DNA from: an uncultured Collinsella sp.
GTDB lineage: Bacteria; Actinomycetota; Coriobacteriia; Coriobacteriales; Coriobacteriaceae
Assembly: GCA_958427975.1 (NCBI GenBank)
Contig: CAUAEH010000020.1
Coordinates: 1-34,726 of the forward strand
DNA: 34,726 nt
Reading direction: 5' to 3'
Made by a program: the position numbers and the translations under genes. The notes beneath the pieces are model-generated. The model saw only the letters and a program-made list of their open reading frames with translations, was not told where the DNA came from and did no database searches. Shown here piece by piece: positions 1-7,746 of this stretch (within the stretch, counting starts at the first letter, position 1; each line of letters begins with the position of its first letter).

Positions 1-482
1 TTCTCGTAGGTAACAGGATCCTCGCCCACAAAGACGCAGTTGGTGAAGCCGGCACCGTTGTCGGTCTCGGCGTTGCAGTCGAGCGTGAAGATCACGTCGT
101 CGGCGGTGATGGCCTCGCCATCATGCCATTTGAGGCCGTCACGCAGCTTGAGCGTGTAGGTCTGTCCGTCGTCGGTGTCACAGCTCTCGGCAAGGTGGTA
201 GCGTGTGTCGCCGTTATCGACGACATAGAGCTCGGTGGTAAAGCCCTTGAGCTCTAGGAAGCCCTCGGCCATGCTCTCAAGATCGCGGTTGAGCGAGGTC
301 ACCGTGGCGGAGACGGGAATCACGAGACCATCGGTCGCGCTCGCGTTACCCGCGGCGCTGCCGCTCGCAGAATTGGAGCCGCCGCAGCCCGTAAGGCCCA
401 GTCCCGCCAGCACGCCTAGGGCTCAGGTTCCGGTCAGAAAGCTGCGACGGGAGATGCCCGCCTTGAAAAGGTCGTTGTTCAT
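1..482 (-). pseudogene. Family-5 ABC solute-binding lipoprotein, 5' part, with an in-frame stop at codon 20 (runs off the window)
   Basis: Read on the minus strand from ATG at 482-480, which has an AGAGAGG ribosome site six bases upstream, the product starts with a twin-arginine-like stretch (ISRRSFLTGT). It then hits TGA at 425-423 (codon 20). The same frame continues without another stop to the window edge: ALGVLAGLGLTGCGGS (lipobox LTGC), a Ser/Ala/Gly linker, and a family-5 binding-protein segment with the typical KLRDGLKWHDGEAITADDV. Such lipoproteins capture oligopeptides, nickel or similar ligands for an ABC importer; the ligand cannot be told here. A GGA glycine codon changed to TGA would explain the stop. 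It could be a real nonsense mutation, a sequencing error, or be bypassed by restarting at GTG (codon 24), which would lose the positively charged n-region. Only about 160 codons are visible. Confidence 0.8.
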
Positions 483-525
483 CGAAATCCTCTCTTGTTG
501 AACAAACGTGCAGAAAACTATGCTC

Positions 526-605
526 AGCCGACAGGCACCCTGCAGCACATCCGAGCACCCGTCGGCTCAGGACAACATATTCGAAGTCCTACCACGAAGG
601 TAGGT
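526..605 (-). terminator. Weak hairpins after the dehydratase-like gene
   Basis: Just downstream of the gene ending at 617 there is a short hairpin (CCTACC at 589-594 with GGTAGG at 600-605). A second follows with AGCCGAC at 526-532 pairing GTCGGCT at 561-567. On the minus strand a short GTTTTC lies about eight bases after the second. The U-run is poor, so termination is possible but not convincing. Confidence 0.3.
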
Positions 606-616
606 AGGGCCTAAAC

Positions 617-1900
617 CTAAATGGTTTCCAGGAACGCCTCAATACGGGTCTGGAGCTGGCCGGCATCCTCGCCGGCATAATCCGTGGTGATATGCATAAA
701 CGGAATGCCGGCCTCTTCGGCGGCCTTCTCCACGGCAAACGACTCCATCTCGTAGAGCGTGCAGAACTGCAGGGCCACGTCGACGATACCGTCGGCATGC
801 AGGTCCTTGGCCATCTGAACGATGTCCTTCATACGCTGGTCGTTGGGCGTAAAGACGGCGCAGTTAATCTTAAAGTAGCGCTCGGCGATGGCGTCGAGCA
901 TCTCGTCGACCGTCTCACCGGACTCGTCGACCAGGTCCTTGTAGTAGCGCGAACCCGTGCAGGACTCCTCGCCTACCACAACGCCGCCGGCCTTCTCGAT
1001 GAGGTTGAACAGCTTCCAGTTGGGCACGGCCATGGGCGTGCCGGTGTACAGGATGCGCTTGGTCCCCTTGGGCGCCACGCCCTCGCCGGCCTCGACACGC
1101 TGCTCGCACTCAGCCGCCATATCATTAATGGCCCCGGTCAGACGCGGCGTGTCGTCCATAAAGGCGGCCTGAACGGTCAACAGGCTGTCGAGACCGCTGA
1201 TGGGCGCCGGATCGGCAGCGCGCGTGGCAGCCAGACGCTGCAGGGCGCGACGCTTCTCGTTGACGGCGTGGATGGCAGCCTTCAGGCGCTCGGGCGTAAT
1301 CGTGACGCCGCACTCTTCCTCGATCTTGGCAGCGAGCTTCTTGACCTCGGCCTTCCAGGTCACGAGCGTCGACTCGTCGTGCACGTTGGGGATATCCATG
1401 ACGTACATGTTCTTTTGCGTGGCAAAAAACTCATAAGCCTTCTTCTTGCCATCGCAGGTGTTCTCGCCCACCACCAGGTCACTCGATTCGATGTAGGGGC
1501 AGACCTCGCCTAGCTTAAAGCCGGCAAAGCTCTTGATGAGCGGGCAGGTGTTGCGCGGCAGATGCTCCTCGACCTTGTCGGTCGCCCAGTCGGCACCCGA
1601 GCACAGACCAACGGGAATGCCATCGCAGGCAAGCACGATCTCCTCGGGCACGTACACACAGAACGAACCGACGATCTTGGTGGCCTCGCCGGCCTCCTTC
1701 TTGTCGAGCATCTCCTTAATACGGCCGCTGTGGATGTTGGTGGTGACAAAATCCAGGTAGGACGTGGACTTGGGGCGATTGTTCTGCGTCAGGAACATAT
1801 CGCCGTACATCTGACCCACGGCGCCCAGCAGCATGTCGTGGTCGGCAAGATTCATGCCGAGGCTCTCCCACATCGGATGGAAATCAAATTCTTCAGCCAT
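617..1900 (-). CDS. 2-hydroxyacyl-CoA dehydratase / double-cubane-cluster family protein
   Basis: A 427-residue protein of the HgdB/BcrB/FldC-type fold. It has conserved cysteines around residues 81, 92, 100, 119, 134 and 149 (the last in the GENTCDGKKKAYEFF motif), 324 (VVGEESCTGSRYY) and 380. It ends with the family-typical YAGEDAGQLQTRIEAFLE. Family members bind [4Fe-4S] or double-cubane [8Fe-9S] clusters and do difficult low-potential reductions or dehydrations of acyl-CoA substrates. The NTCDGKKK motif and single-subunit length recall the YjiM/double-cubane group more than a classical two-subunit dehydratase; this is a recollection, not a search. No ATP-dependent activator (HgdC/YjiL type) or partner subunit is visible within several kilobases. 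ATG at 1900 has GAGAGGGG seven bases upstream. The leader is unusually long and structured (separate entries). The substrate is unknown. Confidence 0.9.
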   Translation of the reverse strand: MAEEFDFHPMWESLGMNLADHDMLLGAVGQMYGDMFLTQNNRPKSTSYLDFVTTNIHSGRIKEMLDKKEAGEATKIVGSFCVYVPEEIVLACDGIPVGLCSGADWATDKVEEHLPRNTCPLIKSFAGFKLGEVCPYIESSDLVVGENTCDGKKKAYEFFATQKNMYVMDIPNVHDESTLVTWKAEVKKLAAKIEEECGVTITPERLKAAIHAVNEKRRALQRLAATRAADPAPISGLDSLLTVQAAFMDDTPRLTGAINDMAAECEQRVEAGEGVAPKGTKRILYTGTPMAVPNWKLFNLIEKAGGVVVGEESCTGSRYYKDLVDESGETVDEMLDAIAERYFKINCAVFTPNDQRMKDIVQMAKDLHADGIVDVALQFCTLYEMESFAVEKAAEEAGIPFMHITTDYAGEDAGQLQTRIEAFLETI

Positions 1901-1903
1901 GGC

Positions 1904-1999
1904 GGTTCCCCTCTCGAACCAAAAATGAATAGCTACGGTATTGCTGCACGGTGGGTGGCGAAAACCCAGCCGCGCTCAAACCCGGAATTTTGGGGAACC
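1904..1999 (-). promoter_or_regulatory. Possible Shine-Dalgarno sequestration in the dehydratase-gene leader
   Basis: On the minus strand the ribosome site region GGGGAACC (1911-1904) is perfectly complementary to GGTTCCCC (1999-1992) about 80 nt upstream in the same leader. Alternatively it can fold locally, GGTTC (1920-1916) with GAACC (1908-1904), placing GAGAGG in the loop. Two mutually exclusive pairings of the ribosome site are the usual layout of a translational switch. The pairings are seen in the sequence; the function is inference. Confidence 0.4.
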
Positions 2000-2038
2000 C
2001 GCTTTGCAGCTGATTATTTAGTTGTGCGTCGTCTCTCC

Positions 2039-2074
2039 CGGAGCCGTGAACATACCTGCTCATATGCGGCTCCG
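2039..2074 (-). promoter_or_regulatory. Hairpin overlapping the end of a leader ORF
   Basis: CGGAGCCG (2039-2046) and CGGCTCCG (2067-2074) form a perfect 8-bp stem. The stop codon of the short leader ORF (2062-2060) lies in the loop, so a ribosome at the end of that ORF would melt the stem. No U-run follows, so this looks more like a translation or stability element than an intrinsic terminator. Confidence 0.45.
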
Positions 2075-2128
2075 AGCCATATACAGGGCGCGCGCGGCAA
2101 CGCGACGCGAATATGTCATCTGCAGCAC
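2060..2128 (-). CDS. Putative 22-residue leader peptide upstream of the dehydratase-like gene
   Basis: GTG at 2128-2126 has a strong ribosome site, AAAAGGAGGG (2145-2136), seven bases upstream. It opens a 22-codon frame (MLQMTYSRRVAARALYMARS, then RI) ending in TGA at 2062-2060. The peptide is rich in Arg and Ala, with no cysteine run. It sits between a fair promoter (2159-2187) and a hairpin, about 160 nt before the main start. The order promoter, strong ribosome site, short ORF, hairpin is that of leader-peptide control. It could still be chance; conservation in relatives would decide. Function unknown. Confidence 0.4.
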   Translation of the reverse strand: MLQMTYSRRVAARALYMARSRI

Positions 2129-2158
2129 CGGCGCACCCTCCTTTTCTCGTCGAAGGTA

Positions 2159-2187
2159 ACTATATCAACGGTCGTCGACCATGCGAA
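2159..2187 (-). promoter_or_regulatory. Candidate promoter of the dehydratase-like gene
   Basis: On the minus strand TTCGCA (2187-2182) and TATAGT (2164-2159) are separated by exactly 17 bases. The spacer contains the dyad GGTCGTCGACC (5-1-5), a possible operator. The predicted start near 2152 leaves a leader of about 250 nt. The remaining gap up to 2329 shows only AT-rich sequence near 2225-2250 and no gene. Confidence 0.5.
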
Positions 2188-2329
2188 CACCGCCGACATG
2201 CGTACGACAGCATCGTGTGCCGTCGTTTAATAAATTATTATCTGTGTTGATAAGAGTTTGTCATCCATCATTCGGCGAACGGCAAGACAAAGCCGCCGAG
2301 GCTTATATCCCCGATGGCATTACCCGGCG

Positions 2330-3400
2330 CTATCGACAAACCAAATGGATCTTACTCGCATCGAAGTGCATGCGTAGCGTCTCGCCTGCTTGCGGCAGCT
2401 CGTCGACAGGCACGCCCACCTTGTTGACCTTCCACTGCAGACGTGTGGGCGCATCGGCGCGCGGCACGTCCAGCAGCACCAGGCGCTCAAAACGCGAATC
2501 GCTCACACGGGCCACATGCAAGTCGTAACTGTTGCGACCCCGCTCGGTACGGTTATCAACATGGAAGTAACTCGCGCGAATGCCCAGGTACGCCACATTA
2601 TCGGGAACCTCGCGACCCACGTTAAAGGTCATGCCCCAGTCGAGGGCCTCAACTTCTTCGGGCCCGATCTTTTGTGCGCGGCTTGTGTTCTTGCACCCCG
2701 TCAGGCGCAGCGCCGCCAGCGTCTGTGGGCGGCGGACCACGTCCTCGATGGAGCCGACCTCCTCAACATGCCCGTCATGCATCACGCAGATACGCTGGCA
2801 CAAGCGGCACGCTTCGTCGATGTCGTGGCTCACGTAGAGCACGGTGCGGTTGCATACTTCGAACAGGTCGAGCATGTTCTGCTCGAGCGCGCTCTTAAGA
2901 TAGGAATCGAGCGCGCTCATGGGCTCGTCGAACATAAAGATGCCCGGATGCGCCGCTACCATGCGGGCAAGCGCCACACGCTGCTGCTGGCCGCCAGAGA
3001 GGCGCACGGGATAGCGGTCGGCAAAATCGGCTAGACCGAAAATGCTCAGATAGCGCTCGGCGAGCTTTTTGCGCGCGGCGGCGTCACCCGCGTCCTTTAC
3101 ACCGGCGCATACGTTATCGGCCACCGTCATGTTGGGAAACAGCTGATAGTTTTGGAACAACAGGGCGCATTTGCGCGCCTGGGGCGACAGGTTGATGCCC
3201 GCCGCCGAGTCAAAAAAGGTCACGCCGTTGACGACGATCTTGCCCTCGTCGGGCGTCTCCACACCGGCAATGCAGCGCAGTGTGCAGCTCTTGCCGCAAC
3301 CTGAGGCACCGAGCAGCGCCACGCGCTCCTCGCCGGCCTCAAGCTGCATGTCGAGCATAAACCCGGGGTAGTGCTTTTTGATATCCAGAACGAGCGACAT
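2330..3400 (-). CDS. modC: Molybdate ABC transporter ATP-binding protein ModC
   Basis: A 356-residue ABC ATPase that powers molybdate uptake through ModB. Visible motifs are Walker A GASGCGKS (31-38), Q-loop LFQNYQLFPN (81-90), signature LSGGQQQR (134-141), Walker B IFMFDEP (from 154) and the H-loop histidine (SHD, about 192). The C-terminal 130 residues fit the extra domain of ModC/CysA/PotA-type ATPases. The start ATG at 3400 follows the modB stop by three bases, and its GGGAGG ribosome site lies inside the end of modB, so the two are translationally coupled. Assignment to molybdate rather than sulfate or iron rests on the ModA-like gene in the operon and on moeA and mog upstream; tungstate is possible. 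No convincing terminator follows. Confidence 0.88.
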   Translation of the reverse strand: MSLVLDIKKHYPGFMLDMQLEAGEERVALLGASGCGKSCTLRCIAGVETPDEGKIVVNGVTFFDSAAGINLSPQARKCALLFQNYQLFPNMTVADNVCAGVKDAGDAAARKKLAERYLSIFGLADFADRYPVRLSGGQQQRVALARMVAAHPGIFMFDEPMSALDSYLKSALEQNMLDLFEVCNRTVLYVSHDIDEACRLCQRICVMHDGHVEEVGSIEDVVRRPQTLAALRLTGCKNTSRAQKIGPEEVEALDWGMTFNVGREVPDNVAYLGIRASYFHVDNRTERGRNSYDLHVARVSDSRFERLVLLDVPRADAPTRLQWKVNKVGVPVDELPQAGETLRMHFDASKIHLVCR

Positions 3401-3403
3401 GGC

Positions 3404-4846
3404 CTATCGACCTCCCTGCGGCGCCGTATCATCGCGCATGAGCTCGGCCAGCGCCTCGCGATCGATACGCAAGGCATCGCCGCCCGCCGGGTCGAGCGAA
3501 TCGCCCTGTCCGGCGAGATCTTTGGCCTGTTTGCGCTCCGCACGGGAGAGACCACGCTCGCGATACTTTTGCGAATGCGCCGTGTACATGTTGATGAATA
3601 GGGTGACCAGGAAGCTGAACGCTATTACGACCACGACCCAAAAGAGGGCCACCGACGTATTGCCGCCCATCCACTCAAAGTAGATGGCGATGGGGATGGT
3701 CTGCGTAATACCGGCGTAGTTGCCCGCAAAGAACAGGGTGCAGCCGAACTCGCCCATCGCGCGGGCAAAGGCGAGCACCGTGCCGGCGGCAATCGAGGGC
3801 CAGCCAAGCGGCATCATAAGCTTGGTAAAGATGCGACGCTCGGACCAGCCCAGCGTGCGCGCCGCATCGAGCATCTGCGTGTCAAGGCTCTCGAAGGCTC
3901 CGAGTGCCGTACGATAGACGAGCGGGAACGACACCACCACGGCAGAGGTCACCGCCGCGGGCCAGGTAAAGACGATCGAGACGCCGTGCGCAATGAGCCA
4001 CTGGCCCACCCCGGTCGAGCGGCCAAACAGCATGAGGAGCAGAAAGCCGCAGACCGTGGGCGGCAGCACCATAGGAATCGTAAAGACCGAATCGAGCAGG
4101 CCCTTGATGCGACTCGAGGTACCCATAGTCTTCCACGCGGCGAACAGGCCCAGCGCAAAGGAGATCACCAGAGCAAGCCCGCTCGTTTTGATAGACACCC
4201 AAAACGGGCGATAGTCGATGTCGCTCAAAAAGGAGGCCAGAGAGGTCAAGGGCCCCTGCTCATCCCGCAACACGACAGACGATGCCTCTACCATTTGAGC
4301 GCTATCAAGCCAACGCGCGCCGCCCTTGGCATCACCTGAGGCTGATGCAATCACCACATAGCGGTCCCCATCCGCACCGCGTTTGTCAAAGCCATAGGTA
4401 TACCCGCCGGCGTCAAACGTTGTTTCCGTCGTGACATACCAAGGAAGATCCACGTCCCCTAGCTGCGCACCTCCCATGCAGTTTGCGCTGTCGAGCTCAC
4501 TGACGAGGGCCTTGAGACCCGATACGCACTCGTTGTCCTGCGGATCCAATCCATACTTCTCGACCGCTTTGGGCGATATCCACACCACAACGCGATCGGC
4601 AGCAGGCGCCACTACAAGGTCCACGTCCTCGTCAACGGGAAACCGGTAGCCCTCAGGCTGGCCCTCCATGGCACGAGCGGTCCCCTTGGCCAACCGTTCA
4701 AAACCCTCAATCCCATAGGAAAGCCCATGAGCGGTCGCAGCGTTCTGGGCCCCGTCCTCAGCGTCCCCAGCAAATGCAAATCCCGGCACCCAGCAAAGCG
4801 CGAAGGTCAGAGCACAGGCGACAAACATGCGGAATCTATTAAGCAC
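3404..4846 (-). CDS. modB: Molybdate ABC permease ModB with an extra extracytoplasmic N-terminal domain
   Basis: A 480-residue protein, about twice the usual ModB length. The last ~260 residues are a typical ModB permease: several membrane spans, with the ATPase-coupling EAA loop near ESLDTQMLDAARTLGWSERR and ARAMGEFG nearby. In front lies a signal peptide (FVACALTFALCWVPGFAFA) and about 180 residues of soluble, acidic sequence that I do not recognise. A basic 55-residue cytoplasmic tail follows the last span. The first membrane span of the permease (SIKTSGLALVISFALGLFAA) follows the extra domain directly. I chose GTG at 4846 because GGAG (4856-4853) sits six bases upstream; a TTG at 4858 would overlap that site. 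It lies between modA and modC in one operon. The extra domain may take part in substrate capture or regulation; that is inference. Confidence 0.85.
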   Translation of the reverse strand: MLNRFRMFVACALTFALCWVPGFAFAGDAEDGAQNAATAHGLSYGIEGFERLAKGTARAMEGQPEGYRFPVDEDVDLVVAPAADRVVVWISPKAVEKYGLDPQDNECVSGLKALVSELDSANCMGGAQLGDVDLPWYVTTETTFDAGGYTYGFDKRGADGDRYVVIASASGDAKGGARWLDSAQMVEASSVVLRDEQGPLTSLASFLSDIDYRPFWVSIKTSGLALVISFALGLFAAWKTMGTSSRIKGLLDSVFTIPMVLPPTVCGFLLLMLFGRSTGVGQWLIAHGVSIVFTWPAAVTSAVVVSFPLVYRTALGAFESLDTQMLDAARTLGWSERRIFTKLMMPLGWPSIAAGTVLAFARAMGEFGCTLFFAGNYAGITQTIPIAIYFEWMGGNTSVALFWVVVVIAFSFLVTLFINMYTAHSQKYRERGLSRAERKQAKDLAGQGDSLDPAGGDALRIDREALAELMRDDTAPQGGR

Positions 4847-4914
4847 GAAAAGCTCCAAGCGAATACAAGGACGGAGTTAAACACAAAACGATGGAATTAT
4901 CGCGCCAAGCCGCA

Positions 4915-5790
4915 CTACGCGGAAAGCTCAAAGCCGTACTTGGCCCAAATCTTCTGGGCTTTCTTGTTGGTCAGGCAGAAGTCGATGAACGCCTTGGCCT
5001 CGTCGGCATGCTCAGAGCTATCGGCGACAGCACCGGGATACACGATGGGCTTGTGCGAATCCTCGGGGCACACGAAGGCCTCCTCGATGCCGTCGTAGCG
5101 AAAGATATCGGAGCTGTAGACAAAACCAGCCACACAGTCGCCCGTAGAGACGTAAGACGCAGCAGTGCCGACCTTGTCGGCCAGGGCCACCTTGTCGGCG
5201 ATCTCAGGCGCGTACTCGCCGTCATCACCCTCGGTGCCGGTGTAGAGGCCCACGGAAGCCAGCGCCTGGTTGGCGTACTTGCCGGCGGGGACGGTCTTGG
5301 CGTCGCCAATGGCGATCTTGCCGTCAAGGTTCGCGACGTCGGCGATGGCCTCGACCTTGGTGTCGGAGCCCTCGGCGCGAATGATCACAAGGTCGTTGAC
5401 GAACATGTCCTCACGCGTGTCGGCGTCGACGAGCTCGGCGGTCTCAGCGTCATCCATGGTGCCCTTGGAGGCCGTGATGAGCACGTCGACGGCGGCACCG
5501 GCGCGCATCTGCTCGACAAGGTCGCCAGAGGCCTTAAACTGCGTGTCGGCAAAGGTGGTGCCGGTCTGATCGGTGTAGAGCTCCTGGACCTCGGGCAGAG
5601 CCTTCTCGAGCGAGTTGGCGGCAAAGACCTGCAGCTCGACGGTTTCCTTCTTGGAAGAGGCCTTGGCGGAGCCGGCATCGGATCCGGCCGGCTCGGACGT
5701 CTTGCTGCCCGAGCAGCCAGCAAGACCAAGGCCGGCAGCGGCGACAGCAGAAAGCGAGACAAAACCGCGGCGAGAAACCAAATCGAACAT
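4915..5790 (-). CDS. modA: Molybdate-binding lipoprotein ModA
   Basis: A 291-residue periplasmic-type binding protein that captures molybdate (or tungstate) for ModBC. It has a twin-arginine-like start (SRRGFV), a hydrophobic stretch and a lipobox LAGC with the lipidated cysteine near residue 24, followed by a Ser/Lys linker. The mature part starts with LQVFAANSLEKALPEVQ, the typical ModA first strand. It contains FKASGDLVEQMRAGAAVDVLI and ends with FIDFCLTNKKAQKIWAKYGF. ATG at 5790 is preferred over TTG at 5796 because AAAGGG lies six bases before it. It is first in modABC, with 68 nt before modB. Confidence 0.92.
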   Translation of the reverse strand: MFDLVSRRGFVSLSAVAAAGLGLAGCSGSKTSEPAGSDAGSAKASSKKETVELQVFAANSLEKALPEVQELYTDQTGTTFADTQFKASGDLVEQMRAGAAVDVLITASKGTMDDAETAELVDADTREDMFVNDLVIIRAEGSDTKVEAIADVANLDGKIAIGDAKTVPAGKYANQALASVGLYTGTEGDDGEYAPEIADKVALADKVGTAASYVSTGDCVAGFVYSSDIFRYDGIEEAFVCPEDSHKPIVYPGAVADSSEHADEAKAFIDFCLTNKKAQKIWAKYGFELSA

Positions 5791-5850
5791 ATTCAACCCT
5801 TTCGGACCTTATGCCCGGGCACCCCACCGCGGGCTTTAATCTGCAATCAG

Positions 5851-5903
5851 ATTATACTTCTGCGCGAATAATGATAGTGAAAAGTTATTCTCACCAGAGA
5901 ATA
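5851..5903 (-). promoter_or_regulatory. modA promoter -10 and upstream dyad
   Basis: A perfect TATAAT on the minus strand (5856-5851) lies about 60 nt before modA; no good -35 is present. Just upstream is a perfect inverted repeat, TATTCTC (5886-5892) and GAGAATA (5897-5903) with a 4-nt centre. The missing -35 and the adjacent dyad suggest regulator-dependent transcription, for example by a ModE-type factor. The dyad does not obviously match the E. coli ModE site. Confidence 0.45.
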
Positions 5904-5943
5904 TAGTTTCGAGTTAGCGTGCACCTCGGCGTCGCTTCGGCGG

Positions 5944-5980
5944 AAAACAAAGGCGGAGCAGCCCGTAAGGTCGCTCCGCC
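5944..5980 (-). terminator. Intrinsic terminator after mog
   Basis: GGCGGAGC (5952-5959) pairs perfectly with GCTCCGCC (5973-5980). On the minus strand it is followed by TTTGTTTTCC. It lies 14 nt after the mog stop and separates moeA-mog from modABC. Confidence 0.75.
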
Positions 5981-5993
5981 GCAGGTAGTGCGC

Positions 5994-6473
5994 TTATTTG
6001 GCGTGTCCGCCGCCCGCCGTCATCTGGGCCGCATGTTCCAGCTGGTCCGCTATGGCCTCCCAGCTTTCGCGGGCGGCCTTCGTGGAACCGGGAAAGTTTA
6101 CGACAAGTGTATGACCTCGTTGCATGCAAATAGCGCGCGAGAGCATGGCGCGGCGCGTCTTGGTCATGGAGTATGCGCGAATCGCCTCTGCAATACCCGG
6201 CACATCGCGGTCGCAGACGGCACGCGTCGCCTCGGGCGTCACATCGCGCATCGAAAGCCCCGTACCGCCGCAGGTGAGCACGACATTGGCGTGACACTCA
6301 TCGGCGGCTTCCACAATGGCATCACCGATCTCGCTGGCGTCGTCGCGCACGACCACGTGTGAGGCGACCGTCCAGCCCTGCGCCTCGATAAGTTCCTCGA
6401 GTGCGGCTCCGGCCTCGTCCTGGGCAAGATCGCGCGTATCCGAGCACGTCACGATCGATATCTTCAGCTCCAT
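5994..6473 (-). CDS. mog: Molybdopterin adenylyltransferase-type protein (MogA/MoaB family)
   Basis: A 159-residue MogA/MoaB-fold protein that adenylylates molybdopterin before metal insertion by MoeA. It begins ISIVTCSDTRDLAQDEAG and carries the family motif TCGGTGLSMRDVTPE (67-81). Near the C-terminus is VVNFPGSTKAARESW, matching the conserved NLPGSP-like loop. The open frame extends upstream, but ATG at 6473 is chosen because AGGAGG lies six bases before it, inside the 10-nt gap after the moeA stop. MogA and MoaB cannot be separated by eye; the pairing with moeA fits either. Confidence 0.88.
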   Translation of the reverse strand: MELKISIVTCSDTRDLAQDEAGAALEELIEAQGWTVASHVVVRDDASEIGDAIVEAADECHANVVLTCGGTGLSMRDVTPEATRAVCDRDVPGIAEAIRAYSMTKTRRAMLSRAICMQRGHTLVVNFPGSTKAARESWEAIADQLEHAAQMTAGGGHAK

Positions 6474-6483
6474 AGCATTCCTC

Positions 6484-7746
6484 CTACAACACGGCGCCCT
6501 CGGGCAGGTCGACGCGAACAACGTCCACGGCATCTCCCGCCTTGAGCTCGCACGGTCCTTCGTCAATACGCAACAGGCAGTTCGCACGCTGCATAGTTCC
6601 AAGCAGCGCCGAATTCTGTGTCTTGGCCTCGGTCACCAACAGCTCACCGGTCTCGGGGTCGCGCAAAACCGTGGCGCGATCGAAGAAGCGGCGATGCTGT
6701 CGCTTGTTCACGCCGTGTGTGAGCGTCGCCTGCTGCACGGGACGCGCACCCTCGGCAAAACCGCGCATCTTGCGGATCGCCGGACGAGCAAGCATCTCAA
6801 AGCCCACATACGCCGCCGCGGGATTGCCCGAAAGCCCCAGGTAGGGCTTACCCCCGAGCAAACCAAATGTGATGGCCTTGCCGGGGCGCATCGAGATGCG
6901 ATCGAAAAGCACCTCGCCCTCGCGCTGGACCAGCGCCGTCACATAGTCGTAGTCGCCCGCCGAGGCACCACCGCTCGTAATGACAAAATCGCACTCCTGC
7001 ACGGCACGATGCACCAGCTCGGCAATCGCCTGCTCATCATCGGGCGCAATGCCGTAGAACACGGGCTCGGCTCCCGCATCGAGCGCCTCGGCCATCAGCG
7101 CTGAGGAGTTGGAATCGCGAATCTGACCGCGCGTCGGTACCTTGCTCGGTGCGACCAGTTCCGTGCCCAGCGAGATGATGCCCACACGTGGGACAGCGTG
7201 CACCTTCACGCTCGCGTATCCGGCACTTGCCAGCAAGCCGGCGCCCGCCGGAGTCGCAACCTCGCCAGCACGCATCACGACGTCGCCGGCATGGGCCTCC
7301 TCGGCGGCAGAGCGAACATTCTCCCCCACCTTGGCCGGCGCCGAAAACCTCACACGCGAGCCCTCGTTGCCGTCACCGTCGAGCACATCGACGATCTCGT
7401 ACTTCACCACGGCATCGGCACCCTCGGGCACCGGCGCACCCGTCATGATGCGGACCGTCTCGCCCGCGCCGATTGCGTCCCCAAACACATGACCCGCGGC
7501 CTCATGTCCGATAACATCGAGCGTCACCGGCACCTCGCCAGATGCCTGCGCCAAGTCCGCCGAGCGCACGGCATATCCGTCCATAGCGCTGTTGGCAAAC
7601 GGCGAGATGTCGATATCGGCCACCGCGTCCTCGGCCAGGGGAAGACCGGCGGCCTGCCACACGGGAATCTCGACGAGATCGGTCGGAGCAACGTGCGACA
7701 GGACAATCGACTGTGCGTCATCCAGCGGAATGAGTTTCTCTGCCAT
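6484..7746 (-). CDS. moeA: Molybdopterin molybdenumtransferase MoeA
   Basis: A 420-residue protein that inserts molybdate into adenylylated molybdopterin to make the active cofactor. Visible family motifs are PFANSAMDGYAVRSADL, the hinge IMTGAPVPEGADAVVKYE, RVGIISLGTELV, the domain-III ITSGGASAGDYDYV and MRPGKAITFGLLGGKPYLGLSGNPAAA. The C-terminal domain IV is present. Length is normal. ATG at 7746 is preferred to the upstream GTG (7752) because AGAGG lies five bases before it. It is co-transcribed with mog. On the minus strand a TATACT (7809-7804) is a possible -10 box. The cofactor users (molybdoenzymes) lie outside the window. Confidence 0.93.
   Translation of the reverse strand: MAEKLIPLDDAQSIVLSHVAPTDLVEIPVWQAAGLPLAEDAVADIDISPFANSAMDGYAVRSADLAQASGEVPVTLDVIGHEAAGHVFGDAIGAGETVRIMTGAPVPEGADAVVKYEIVDVLDGDGNEGSRVRFSAPAKVGENVRSAAEEAHAGDVVMRAGEVATPAGAGLLASAGYASVKVHAVPRVGIISLGTELVAPSKVPTRGQIRDSNSSALMAEALDAGAEPVFYGIAPDDEQAIAELVHRAVQECDFVITSGGASAGDYDYVTALVQREGEVLFDRISMRPGKAITFGLLGGKPYLGLSGNPAAAYVGFEMLARPAIRKMRGFAEGARPVQQATLTHGVNKRQHRRFFDRATVLRDPETGELLVTEAKTQNSALLGTMQRANCLLRIDEGPCELKAGDAVDVVRVDLPEGAVL

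Noticed and set aside
423..425. Selenocysteine reading of the TGA codon
   Set aside because: It falls in a signal peptide where selenocysteine has no role, and no stem-loop typical of a SECIS element follows directly.
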